Shown here: piece after piece, positions 1 through 6,573 of the stretch
Layout of the letters: every line of letters begins with the position of its first letter
Position numbering within the stretch: the stretch's first letter is position 1
NCBI GenBank assembly: GCA_021799555.1
Contig: JAJZAG010000049.1
Coordinates: forward strand, 1-15,726
Direction: 5' to 3'
DNA length: 15,726 bases
Source: Deltaproteobacteria bacterium
Lineage (GTDB): Bacteria; Desulfobacterota; Binatia; Binatales; Binataceae
Translations under genes and position numbers: made by a program
Notes under the pieces: generated by a model
Databases searched by the model: none
What the model saw: only the letters and a program-made list of their open reading frames with translations
What the model was told of the DNA's origin: nothing

Positions 1-1
1 G

Positions 2-82
2 TCGCTCTTCGCATCGGTCAAGCGCGAGCCGCGTGCGAGCATGCGCGAGCGGCCGCCGATAGTCCGAGTCCGCAGGCAGTAA
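2..82 (+). CDS. Possible C-terminal tail of an upstream gene (partial)
   Basis: Frame 2 is open from the left edge to a TAA at 80-82. It gives 26 basic residues ending in IVRVRRQ, and third codon positions are mostly G or C, like the genuine genes here. The stop lies 6 bases before the transporter start at 89, a spacing typical of one transcription unit. The fragment is too short to assign to a family. The other + frames are either open without a matching stop or close earlier, so a real gene end is plausible but unproven. Confidence 0.25.
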   Translation, partial: SLFASVKREPRASMRERPPIVRVRRQ

Positions 83-88
83 CCGACA

Positions 89-814
89 ATGGCAATCGCA
101 ATCCGCAGACGCGAGTACGATCATCACACCGAGCAGGTGCATGCTGCCGGCGGAAGCTGGGTGCGCGACTTGATGCTCGGACTCAACGACGGGCTGGTCG
201 CGTCGTTCGCGGTGACCTCGGGGGTAGCGGGCGCCTTTTCGATTTCCGGGATCGTCGCGATGGCAGGGCTGGCCGAGATGTTGGGCGGCGCGGTCTCGAT
301 GGGACTTGCGGCATTCATCTCGGCGCGATCGCAACTTGAATTTTACGAAAGCGAAATCGAACGCGAACGCGAAGAAATCCGCAAGTGGCCCGAGCGCGAA
401 CGTGATGAGATCGGAACGATCTACCGCGCCAAGGGATTTTCCGGCGAGCTGCTCGATAGGATTGTCGCCCATATCACCGCCGACCCGGAGCGATGGTCCA
501 ACGTGATGATGCGAGAGGAACTGGGCTTCGCGGTCGAGTCGTTCGATCCGCCGCTGCGCTCCGCGTTGACCGTGGGATTGTCGTACCTGTTCGGCGCGGC
601 GGTTCCCGTCGTTCCCTATCTGTTCGTGGCGCCCGCCAGTGGAGGAGTGCTCGCGTCGGCGGGCGCGACAGTGCTGGTGCTGTTCGGAGTCGGCGCCGCC
701 AAAACGATTATCACCAGCCGCTCGTGGTGGCGCAGCGGACTCGAGAGCATGCTGACCGGAATAGCCGCCGCCGCGGTCACCTACGGAGCCGGGCGCCTGT
801 TCGCCGCACGTTGA
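89..814 (+). CDS. VIT1/CCC1 family Fe2+/Mn2+ transporter
   Basis: This is a 241-residue membrane protein of the vacuolar iron transporter type, which moves Fe2+ or Mn2+ out of the cytoplasm (in bacteria, probably across the inner membrane). The first helix has the family signature RDLMLGLNDGLVASFAVTSG (residues 26-45) with a conserved Asp at 34. A second helix follows (about 55-78, with LAEMLGGAVSMGLAAF). Next is a charged, Glu-rich cytoplasmic segment (about 86-145, ending in MMREELG) that corresponds to the metal-binding helical domain of VIT1. Three hydrophobic helices (about 158-180, 186-205, 217-238) complete the usual five. The length is normal for bacterial members. The ATG at 89 is the only start upstream of the first helix; its ribosome site is weak. 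The family is clear; the metal is not shown by sequence. Confidence 0.9.
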   Translation: MAIAIRRREYDHHTEQVHAAGGSWVRDLMLGLNDGLVASFAVTSGVAGAFSISGIVAMAGLAEMLGGAVSMGLAAFISARSQLEFYESEIEREREEIRKWPERERDEIGTIYRAKGFSGELLDRIVAHITADPERWSNVMMREELGFAVESFDPPLRSALTVGLSYLFGAAVPVVPYLFVAPASGGVLASAGATVLVLFGVGAAKTIITSRSWWRSGLESMLTGIAAAAVTYGAGRLFAAR

Positions 815-951
815 AATGATCGCGTCACGCGCCACTGCGGCCAACCGAAGGGCGGTAAACTTTTTGTCCCAACAAGGGCTTGGGTCGAGGTCATTCGCCT
901 CGGTTGTGAATTCGCGTACGCCATCACATTTCGATTGACGCCGCGATTCGG

Positions 952-1461
952 GTGGCTGATGGCGTCGCTGATGAATTAATGCGCCGGGTGAAATCACGGA
1001 TGAAAACGGCGGGGGAGTTGGTAAGGATCGCGCGCGAGAGTGATTTGGCCGCGCTCGACGCGCTCTATCGCGAGTTGCATCTGGATTCGTACGCGCGCTT
1101 CGCGGTGCCGCGGGCGCGGATGCGCGCAGCGTTCAGGCGGCTCGCACGCGATCGGAACCATCGCATCCTGGTTGCTGAACGCGCCCGCAGAATTATCGGC
1201 ACGGCGCACGTGATTGTTGTGCCGCACCTCGGGCACGGCCTTAAGCCGCTTGCGATTGTCGAAAATGTTGTCGTCGCGGCCGATTCACGATCGTCCGGAG
1301 TTGGACAGGCGCTGATGGCGGCGGCTACGGCGCTCGCGCGGCGGCGCGGATGCTACAAGCTGGCGCTCACCAGTAACCTGCGCAGGATGCGCGCGCACAA
1401 ATTTTATGAGCGCCTCGGATGGCGCCGCACGCATTATGGATACTCGCTGGGAATTGAGTAG
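952..1461 (+). CDS. GNAT family N-acetyltransferase
   Basis: This is an acetyl-CoA-dependent N-acetyltransferase of the Gcn5 superfamily; the acceptor is unknown. The fold begins at VRIARESDLAALDALY. Strand 4 and motif A are visible as VENVVVAADSRSSGVGQALM, where the R-x-x-G-x-G/A-type loop (RSSGVGQAL) binds the CoA pyrophosphate. Motif B follows with the typical ending HKFYERLGWRR. The reading frame opens at a GTG (952), with in-frame ATGs at 979 and 1000. The ATG at 1000 begins right before the conserved domain (MKTAGELVRI) and is a likely alternative giving 153 residues; no start has a strong ribosome site. The gene converges on the next one with 5 bases between stop codons, so transcripts probably overlap. 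Confidence 0.87.
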   Translation: MADGVADELMRRVKSRMKTAGELVRIARESDLAALDALYRELHLDSYARFAVPRARMRAAFRRLARDRNHRILVAERARRIIGTAHVIVVPHLGHGLKPLAIVENVVVAADSRSSGVGQALMAAATALARRRGCYKLALTSNLRRMRAHKFYERLGWRRTHYGYSLGIE

Positions 1462-1466
1462 CGCGT

Positions 1467-2684
1467 TCAGCGGCGGCGACGAACGGCTTCGCCGGCCCGC
1501 ATTGCTTCGGCAGGCGTCATGATGAGCCGGGGCTCCTGCTGCTCGCGCTGCTGCTCTTCGGCGACGATTGCGCCGAGCTGGGTGCGGACCATGCTCTGAA
1601 AAAAGAGGCTGCGCGCGAGGTTAGCGCCGCTCGAGACTTGCCGCGCTGCCGCCGCGGCCCATCCCGCCTGCGCGCGCCGGCCGCCGCGCAGCATGTAGTA
1701 TGCGGTATCCTCGAAGCGGCGACGTGCGCGCGTCCCGCGCTCGCCCGAGAACAATTCGCCGACGGCGCGCTCGACGATCGTATTGATGCGCTCGCGCTGC
1801 TGGATTTCGTTGAGTACGATCACGCTTTCGTTGACCCGCGAAAGCTCCTCGGCGTATGGAGCAATTTCCGCTGTGGCCAGCCGCCATTCCAGCATCTCGG
1901 GCTCCTTGAGCAATTCGAGCGCGGGTTCGGCGGGAATATCGGCGCCGAGTTCGGCGTAAACCGGATGCACGATTTCGGATGGCGCGGGTTCCGCGATGAT
2001 CTCGGCGCGCAGGGCAAGAAAATTCCCGACTCGCGCGCGGCGCTCGGCTGGAGTGCGGCGGTAGGCGTCGCACAGGATAAAATCCGCCAGCCGCCAGTCG
2101 CCGTCGACCATTTGTATTCCGGCGCGGCTTTCCAGATCGTCGCGCTCGGCCTTGAGCTCCTTGCGCGACAATCCCGCCGCGACAGCTCCGACCAATCCTT
2201 CCGACTCCGACACCAGTCCCCACACGCGCGTAACCCCGCCCTGCATGCGAGGTTTCATGATCCATACGATTCGCGTGCCTTCGCCGTCGATCGGCGAGAA
2301 CAGCGCCGAGATGGTTTCCGGTCCGGCGGCGTGCGTGGCGCGAGGCGGCTGGACCGCAGCGGCGGGTGGCTCGATTCCGTGCTGGCGGAGCTTGAATAGT
2401 GAGCGCCGAATCTCGCGGCGGATGGGACCCGACGCGGAAGCCCCCAGCTCGGACAGAATCGCGGCGGAGGTAGTATCGGATACCGTCCCGAGTCCGCGCG
2501 CGTAAGCGATATCGCCGATGCCCGGCCGAATTTCTGCGAGCTTTGCCAGCGCTTCGGCGGCGGGCGCCGCGGCGTCGAAGCCGGCGGCGGCGAGTGACGC
2601 GTCGATCGGATCGGACGGTTTGACGGAGCTGATTTTCTTCTGTTGAGCCACGATTCTCAGCGCGAGTGCGAAATAATCGAGCAA
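1467..2684 (-). CDS. Uncharacterised 405-residue soluble protein
   Basis: I do not recognise this family. The reading frame has codon use like its neighbours (G or C in most third positions) and sits between recognisable genes, so it is very likely real. Residues about 30-105 look helical and weakly repeat-like (an ALAKLAEI stretch, then LSELGASASGPIRREIRRSLFKLRQHGI), reminiscent of HEAT-type helical pairs. A Pro/Ala linker (about 106-120) leads to a mixed region with strands (TRIVWIMKPRMQGGVTRVWGL) and a long charged helical C-terminal half. There is no signal peptide, membrane helix or obvious catalytic motif. The frame opens at TTG (2684); a GTG at residue 12 (2651) is an alternative start. 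It lies 44 bases downstream of the VOC gene on the same strand and may share its transcript. Confidence 0.75.
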   Translation of the reverse strand: MLDYFALALRIVAQQKKISSVKPSDPIDASLAAAGFDAAAPAAEALAKLAEIRPGIGDIAYARGLGTVSDTTSAAILSELGASASGPIRREIRRSLFKLRQHGIEPPAAAVQPPRATHAAGPETISALFSPIDGEGTRIVWIMKPRMQGGVTRVWGLVSESEGLVGAVAAGLSRKELKAERDDLESRAGIQMVDGDWRLADFILCDAYRRTPAERRARVGNFLALRAEIIAEPAPSEIVHPVYAELGADIPAEPALELLKEPEMLEWRLATAEIAPYAEELSRVNESVIVLNEIQQRERINTIVERAVGELFSGERGTRARRRFEDTAYYMLRGGRRAQAGWAAAAARQVSSGANLARSLFFQSMVRTQLGAIVAEEQQREQQEPRLIMTPAEAMRAGEAVRRRR

Positions 2685-2728
2685 GGGTACGCGGCTGTTT
2701 TAAGCGCTGTCAAGTTGCGCGCGCGGCG

Positions 2729-3142
2729 CTACGCCAGCAGTCCCTTGCCGGGAACATGGTTGATCTCGATTCGGATGCCGTCGGGATCTTCGAACAGGAC
2801 GGAGTAATATCCGGGAGCCCACGGGCCATCTTCGGGCGGATGGAGGATTTTCGCGCCGAGAGTTTTCAGAAACTCGTAGGCTTGATCGACCTCGTTGTGC
2901 TCGCGCGCGCGCAGGCAGACGTGGTGCAGTCCGACGCGGCGTTGTGCGAAGCGCTCATCGCGATACGCGTCGTCGGCGCGTACGATTCCGATCGCGGTGC
3001 GTCCGCCAACGCAGTAGAGCGAATGGTCGCTATTGATCACCGGCCTAAGGCCCAAAAAGGGCAGCAACTTTTCATAGAACGGTTTGCATCGCTCAAAGTT
3101 GCTGACCGTCAGCATCACATGCGCGATACCGTTTATTTCCAT
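2729..3142 (-). CDS. VOC superfamily (glyoxalase/dioxygenase fold) protein
   Basis: This is a 137-residue metal-dependent protein of the vicinal oxygen chelate superfamily, which includes glyoxalase I, fosfomycin-resistance enzymes and extradiol dioxygenases. Two beta-alpha-beta-beta-beta modules are visible. The first starts INGIAHVMLTVSNFERCKPFY with metal ligand His8. The second starts VGLHHVCLRA with His74, and ends FEDPDGIRIEINHVPG with ligand Glu126. A loop (EDGPWAPGYYSVLFEDPDG) is typical of glyoxalase-I-like members. The start at 3142 has a strong GGGAGG ribosome site 8 bases upstream. It lies between an aldo/keto reductase and an unknown gene on the same strand. A role in dealing with reactive carbonyls together with the reductase is possible, but the substrate cannot be read from sequence. 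Confidence 0.88.
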   Translation of the reverse strand: MEINGIAHVMLTVSNFERCKPFYEKLLPFLGLRPVINSDHSLYCVGGRTAIGIVRADDAYRDERFAQRRVGLHHVCLRAREHNEVDQAYEFLKTLGAKILHPPEDGPWAPGYYSVLFEDPDGIRIEINHVPGKGLLA

Positions 3143-3258
3143 TATGCGCGCCTCCCGGATTTGCGGCTGCGAGTTTCCTTCGTCGCCGCTCGAGCAATAT
3201 CGCGCCGCTCCGACTTGGGCGATATCTCAAGTAAAGCTTCAAGCTGCCCGGCGGAAGC

Positions 3259-4269
3259 TCAGTGCGCGCGCATTCGGCGGCCGTCCGGTTGCTGATGCCC
3301 CAGGATCGGATGCGGGCGGTAGGGCTTCTCGAGCGCCGCGATCTCTTCGGCGCTTAGCTTGATATCGACGGCGTCGATTGCTTCTTTTAGATGCTTGATT
3401 TTGGTTGCACCGATAATCGGCGCGGTGACTCCCGGCGCGTACAGAATCCAGGCGCACGCAATCTGTGACGGCGTGACGCCGCGCGCTTTGGCGAGCTTTT
3501 CGACTTCGCTCAGAACCTCGAAGTCTGCTTCACTGAAGTACATCGACTTGGCGAAGTCGTCAGATTTGGCGCGCGCGGTGTCGCCGCTTTTTTGCGCGTT
3601 GCGGTTGCCTGCGAGAAATCCGCGCGCCAGAGGACTCCACGGAATGAGGCCGACACCCTGATCGATGCAGAGCGGATTCATCTCGCGTTCTTCCTCGCGA
3701 TAGACGAGGTTGTAATGGTTCTGCATCGCGACAAAGCGATGCCATCCGTTTTGCGCTTGCAGGTTGAGGGCCTTGTGGAACTGCCACGCCGCCATCGAAC
3801 TGGCGCCGAGGTAGCGCACTTTACCGGCGCGGACCAGGGAGTCGAGCGCCTCGAGGGTTTCTTCGAGCGGAGTCGTGAAGTCGAAGCGATGGATCTGGTA
3901 AAGGTCGATGTAATCCATTTTGAGGCGGCGCAGTGATGCGTCGCACGATTCGAGGATATGCTTGCGTGAAAGTCCGCTGCGGTTGGGACCGGTCGCCATC
4001 TGGCCGTGGACTTTGGTGGCGAGCACGATATCTTCGCGCTTGGCCATCTCGCCGAGCCATCTGCCGGTAATCTCTTCGCTGACGCCTAGCGAGTAAACGT
4101 TGGCGGTGTCGAAGAAGTTGATTCCGGCTTCGAGTGCGGCGGCGAAGTGCTCGCGCGATTCATCAACAGTGAGCACCCAATCGCGCCATTTCTTGCTGCC
4201 GTAGCTCATGCATCCGAGACAGATGCGCGAAACAGTAAGACCGGTTCTGCCGAGTTTTGCGTACTGCAT
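3259..4269 (-). CDS. Aldo/keto reductase
   Basis: This is a 336-residue cytosolic NADPH-dependent oxidoreductase with the AKR TIM-barrel fold, closest in look to YajO/YghZ/Tas-type bacterial AKRs. The start (MQYAKLGRTGLTVSRICLGC) is the family N-terminus. The catalytic tetrad is complete: Asp54 and Tyr59 in NFFDTANVYS, Lys86 in LATKVHG, His127 in LYQIHRFD. NADP-binding motifs appear as LIPWSPLARGFL and, near the C-terminus, TAPIIGATKIKHLKEAI. The ATG at 4269 was chosen over an ATG 61 codons upstream because the upstream part is low-complexity basic sequence and family homology begins at 4269. A GGATGG stretch sits just before 4269. The 5' leader holds a 14-bp perfect palindrome. The physiological carbonyl substrate is unknown. 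Confidence 0.93.
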   Translation of the reverse strand: MQYAKLGRTGLTVSRICLGCMSYGSKKWRDWVLTVDESREHFAAALEAGINFFDTANVYSLGVSEEITGRWLGEMAKREDIVLATKVHGQMATGPNRSGLSRKHILESCDASLRRLKMDYIDLYQIHRFDFTTPLEETLEALDSLVRAGKVRYLGASSMAAWQFHKALNLQAQNGWHRFVAMQNHYNLVYREEEREMNPLCIDQGVGLIPWSPLARGFLAGNRNAQKSGDTARAKSDDFAKSMYFSEADFEVLSEVEKLAKARGVTPSQIACAWILYAPGVTAPIIGATKIKHLKEAIDAVDIKLSAEEIAALEKPYRPHPILGHQQPDGRRMRAH

Positions 4270-4281
4270 GGTTCCATCCGG

Positions 4282-4295
4282 AGAGACGCGTCTCT
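4282..4295. promoter_or_regulatory. 14-bp perfect palindrome in the aldo/keto reductase leader
   Basis: AGAGACGCGTCTCT is a perfect inverted repeat centred 20 bases upstream of the reductase ATG. It lies outside any convincing gene and could be an operator for a dimeric regulator, or a short hairpin affecting translation. No promoter hexamers were identified around it, so the role is inferred from position and symmetry only. Confidence 0.35.
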
Positions 4296-4390
4296 TCCGC
4301 CTTTGAGATTGAATATGAATCAAGGTCCAGCGCCCAAACTCCAGCGCTCCGCTCCCATTGTCAATAGAAACAAGGATCGGGCGATTGCGG

Positions 4391-4564
4391 TCACGGCGGC
4401 GCGGGTTTGGCGACGGCGTGACGATGCCCGCGCGAATCGTAGCCATGGTCATGCGCGAAACGCTGCCGCACGATCGCGATCAGAACGCCGTCAATAATCG
4501 CGACGACGATGAGCGCGATAAGGGTGAAGTTGCTGGCCAGCTTGCGCCAGTTGCGTTTGCGCAT
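4391..4564 (-). CDS. Small single-helix membrane protein, His-rich tail
   Basis: This is a 57-residue frame with a basic N-terminus (MRKRNWRKLASN), one hydrophobic segment of about 20 residues (FTLIALIVVAIIDGVLIAIV) and a polar C-terminal tail with a cluster of His and Asp (HDHGYDSRGHRH). Positive charges before the helix predict N-in, tail outside. The start at 4564 was preferred over the ATG at 4588 because GGAAG lies 7 bases upstream. It is on the same strand as the reductase, about 120 bases ahead of it. No family is recognised. A real small protein is supported by the ribosome site and clean topology, but the short length leaves doubt. Confidence 0.45.
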   Translation of the reverse strand: MRKRNWRKLASNFTLIALIVVAIIDGVLIAIVRQRFAHDHGYDSRGHRHAVAKPAPP

Positions 4565-4753
4565 CGGAAGGCTTCCGCGCCGAATCATGGTGTAAAGCCC
4601 GGCGGACCGCTTTGGCTATTTCCCTCGCGCTGCGGACTCATTAACATTAGCGTACGGGGTGCCCAGCCGCGAACCAAATCAGGCGCACGGCGGCGGCGCT
4701 CGGGACTTCCGGAACGCTTCGGCAACGTAGTAAAGGGGCGGGCTATTGCGCGT

Positions 4754-4767
4754 CGGCATCCATGCCG
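4754..4767. repeat. Inverted repeat in the hpnR leader
   Basis: CGGCAT-CC-ATGCCG is a perfect 6-bp inverted repeat with a 2-base centre. It ends 8 bases before the hpnR ribosome site (GGAGG, 4776-4780). The tight centre makes a protein-binding site more likely than an RNA hairpin. No matching promoter could be recognised in 4589-4753. Confidence 0.25.
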
Positions 4768-4785
4768 CCATTTACGGAGGAAAGC

Positions 4786-6309
4786 ATGCGGGTATTATTT
4801 GTCCATCCCAGTCCGCTGATGTACAGCGAGATTTATCTGCGCCTTGAGCCGCTCGGGATGGAGCGGGTGGCGGCGGCGGTTCGCGCGGCGGGACACGAGG
4901 TCAGAATTCTTGACCTCCAGATTTTTCAGCATCGCGATCTCTACCGCGAATTCGACGAATTCCGTCCGCGCGCGATCGGCTTTTCGCTCAACTACCTGGC
5001 CAATGTTCCCGAGGTGATCGATCTTGCCAAGACGATCAAGCAGCGCGACCCCGGATGTTTTGTGTTCGTGGGCGGGCACAGCGGATCGTTCGTCGCGGGC
5101 GATATTCTCGAGCACGCCGAGGGCGCGATCGATTGCGTGCTGCGCGGTGAGGGCGAGACCAGCGCGCAGATGCTGATGGAGGCAATCGACAGCGGCGCCG
5201 ACGCGGTTGCGAAAGTTCCGGGCGCGGTCACTGAGCGCGGCATGGGGCCGGCGCCGGTCATGATCGACGATCTGGACAAGTTCTTTCCGGCGCGCGATCT
5301 GGGGCGCCGGCGCAACAAATATTTTATTGGCGTGCTTGATCCGTGCGCGTCGATCGAATTCACGCGCGGATGCCCATGGGATTGCTCCTTCTGCAGCGCC
5401 TGGACCTTCTACGGCCGCAGCTACCGCAAATCCACCGCGGAAGCCGCTGCCGAGGACATGGCGTCGATCAAGGAACCCAACGTGTTCATAGTCGACGACG
5501 TCGCCTTCATCCATCCGGAGCACGGCTACGCGATCGGCCACGAACTCGAAAAGCGCAAAATCAAAAAGCAGTACTATCTCGAGACACGCGCCGATGTACT
5601 GATCCGCAACGAGGAAGTCTTCACCTACTGGCGCAGGCTCGGGCTCGAGTACATGTTCCTTGGCCTCGAGGCGATCGACGAGGAAGGACTCAAGGCGCAT
5701 CGCAAGCGCTCGTCGCTCGGCACCAATAACAAGGCGCTCGAGGTGGCGCGCAAGATTGGCGTCACGGTCGCGATCAACCTGATTGCCGATCCCTCGTGGG
5801 ACGAGCGCCGCTTCGAGATTATCCGCGAGTGGGCGATGAGCATCCCGGAGATCGTGCATCTCACGGTCGCGACGCCGTACCCCGGCACCGAGCTGTGGTT
5901 CACCGAGGCGCGCAAGCTGACCACGCTGGACTACCGGCTCTACGATATTCAGCACGCGGTGCTGCCGACGCGGCTGCCGCTGCGCAAGTACTACGAAGAG
6001 CTGGTCAAAACGCAAGGAGTGCTCAACCGCAAGCATCTGGGTTTCGGCGTGCTCAAAGAGGTTGCGTCCATAGCGGGGCGGCTTCTAATGCAGGGGCAGA
6101 CGAACTTCGTCAAGATGCTATGGAAATTTAACAAAGTGTATAATGCGGAGCGCCAGTTCCTCGAGCATCAGCGCCCCGTTAAGTACCAGATGAGGCCGCC
6201 CGCGCCGCATACCGACAAGCGCCCCGACGCTGCGCAGTTGTATATCCATCCGGCGCAGAAATCGGTGCACGCGCCGCTCCCGGCTGAAACGCCCGCCGGC
6301 GGGCGTTAG
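4786..6309 (+). CDS. hpnR: Hopanoid C-3 methylase HpnR (B12-binding radical SAM)
   Basis: HpnR adds a methyl group at C-3 of the hopanoid A ring, using S-adenosylmethionine, a 4Fe-4S cluster and probably cobalamin. Residues 1 to about 130 form the B12-binding-like domain (MRVLFVHPSPLMYSEIYLRL, later VFVGGHSGSFVAGDILEHA). The radical SAM domain follows, with CxxxCxxC in TRGCPWDCSFCSAWTFYGRS (Cys196, Cys200, Cys203), then YLETRADVLIRNEEVF, MFLGLEAIDEEGLKAHRKR and a C-terminal part rich in family features (TVATPYPGTELWF, VLNRKHLGFG, QTNFVKMLWKFN). At 507 residues the length fits the family. The ATG at 4786 has a strong GGAGG site 5 bases before it; an upstream in-frame ATG at 4762 lacks one. The last 40 or so residues are low-complexity. 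No other hopanoid gene is nearby, so the squalene cyclase and side-chain genes must lie elsewhere if the product is made. Confidence 0.94.
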   Translation: MRVLFVHPSPLMYSEIYLRLEPLGMERVAAAVRAAGHEVRILDLQIFQHRDLYREFDEFRPRAIGFSLNYLANVPEVIDLAKTIKQRDPGCFVFVGGHSGSFVAGDILEHAEGAIDCVLRGEGETSAQMLMEAIDSGADAVAKVPGAVTERGMGPAPVMIDDLDKFFPARDLGRRRNKYFIGVLDPCASIEFTRGCPWDCSFCSAWTFYGRSYRKSTAEAAAEDMASIKEPNVFIVDDVAFIHPEHGYAIGHELEKRKIKKQYYLETRADVLIRNEEVFTYWRRLGLEYMFLGLEAIDEEGLKAHRKRSSLGTNNKALEVARKIGVTVAINLIADPSWDERRFEIIREWAMSIPEIVHLTVATPYPGTELWFTEARKLTTLDYRLYDIQHAVLPTRLPLRKYYEELVKTQGVLNRKHLGFGVLKEVASIAGRLLMQGQTNFVKMLWKFNKVYNAERQFLEHQRPVKYQMRPPAPHTDKRPDAAQLYIHPAQKSVHAPLPAETPAGGR

Positions 6310-6339
6310 GAGGTTGCCGCGCAAGCCTGGCGCCAGCAG

Positions 6340-6364
6340 GTCGTTGGAAAAAACTTTCAACGAC
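6340..6364. terminator. Hairpin between convergent genes, possible terminator
   Basis: GTCGTTG and CAACGAC form a 7-bp stem that extends inward by G-T and A-T pairs around an A-rich loop. It lies 30 bases after the hpnR stop, in the gap between hpnR and the convergent DUF4010 gene. No T-run follows on the + strand, so it is a weak candidate as an intrinsic terminator. Confidence 0.35.
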
Positions 6365-6382
6365 TTGCTCCCTGACCGTAGT

Positions 6383-6401
6383 CTCTCCCAGAGGGTGAGA
6401 G
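6383..6401. repeat. REP-like short hairpin
   Basis: CTCTCCC and GGG-T-GAGAG pair with one internal mismatch around a 3-base loop, in the non-coding gap 6310-6573. The CTCTCCC-AGAGGG type of hairpin resembles scattered REP-like intergenic repeats in GC-rich bacteria. Only one copy is in the window, so repetition cannot be shown here. The rest of the gap (6402-6573) shows nothing recognisable. Confidence 0.3.
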
Positions 6402-6573
6402 CTATCAGTTGCCTCGACGTTTCCTCCGCCATTCTCCAGCCGACTTTGCTGCGGGGCAGCACCTTTGGTGAGGCAAGCGGCAGTGCGCGGGTGATATTTA
6501 TCCGGACTCAATGCGCCCGCGGATTAGATTGCCGTGGATCGCTAATCGCACTCGTTTCGTCGAAGATCGCAGA

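Noticed and set aside
885..905. CGAGG/CCTCG inverted repeat between the transporter and the GNAT gene
   Set aside because: Only a 5-bp stem with no T-run; too weak to call a terminator.
1638..2399. Plus-strand open frame (253 codons) opposite the unknown protein
   Set aside because: Both frames lack known domains, but the minus frame has the better codon pattern, full length and consistent spacing to its neighbours.
4270..4452. 61-codon N-terminal extension of the aldo/keto reductase
   Set aside because: The extension is basic low-complexity sequence, overlaps the small membrane protein region, and family homology starts exactly at 4269.
4795..6036. Long minus-strand open frame (413 codons) opposite hpnR
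   Set aside because: It lies wholly antisense to a clear HpnR, has no recognisable domain, and arises from GC-rich codon bias.
6327..6336. CTGGCGCCAG palindrome behind hpnR
   Set aside because: Ten GC-rich symmetric bases are expected by chance at this composition and it has no position-related meaning.
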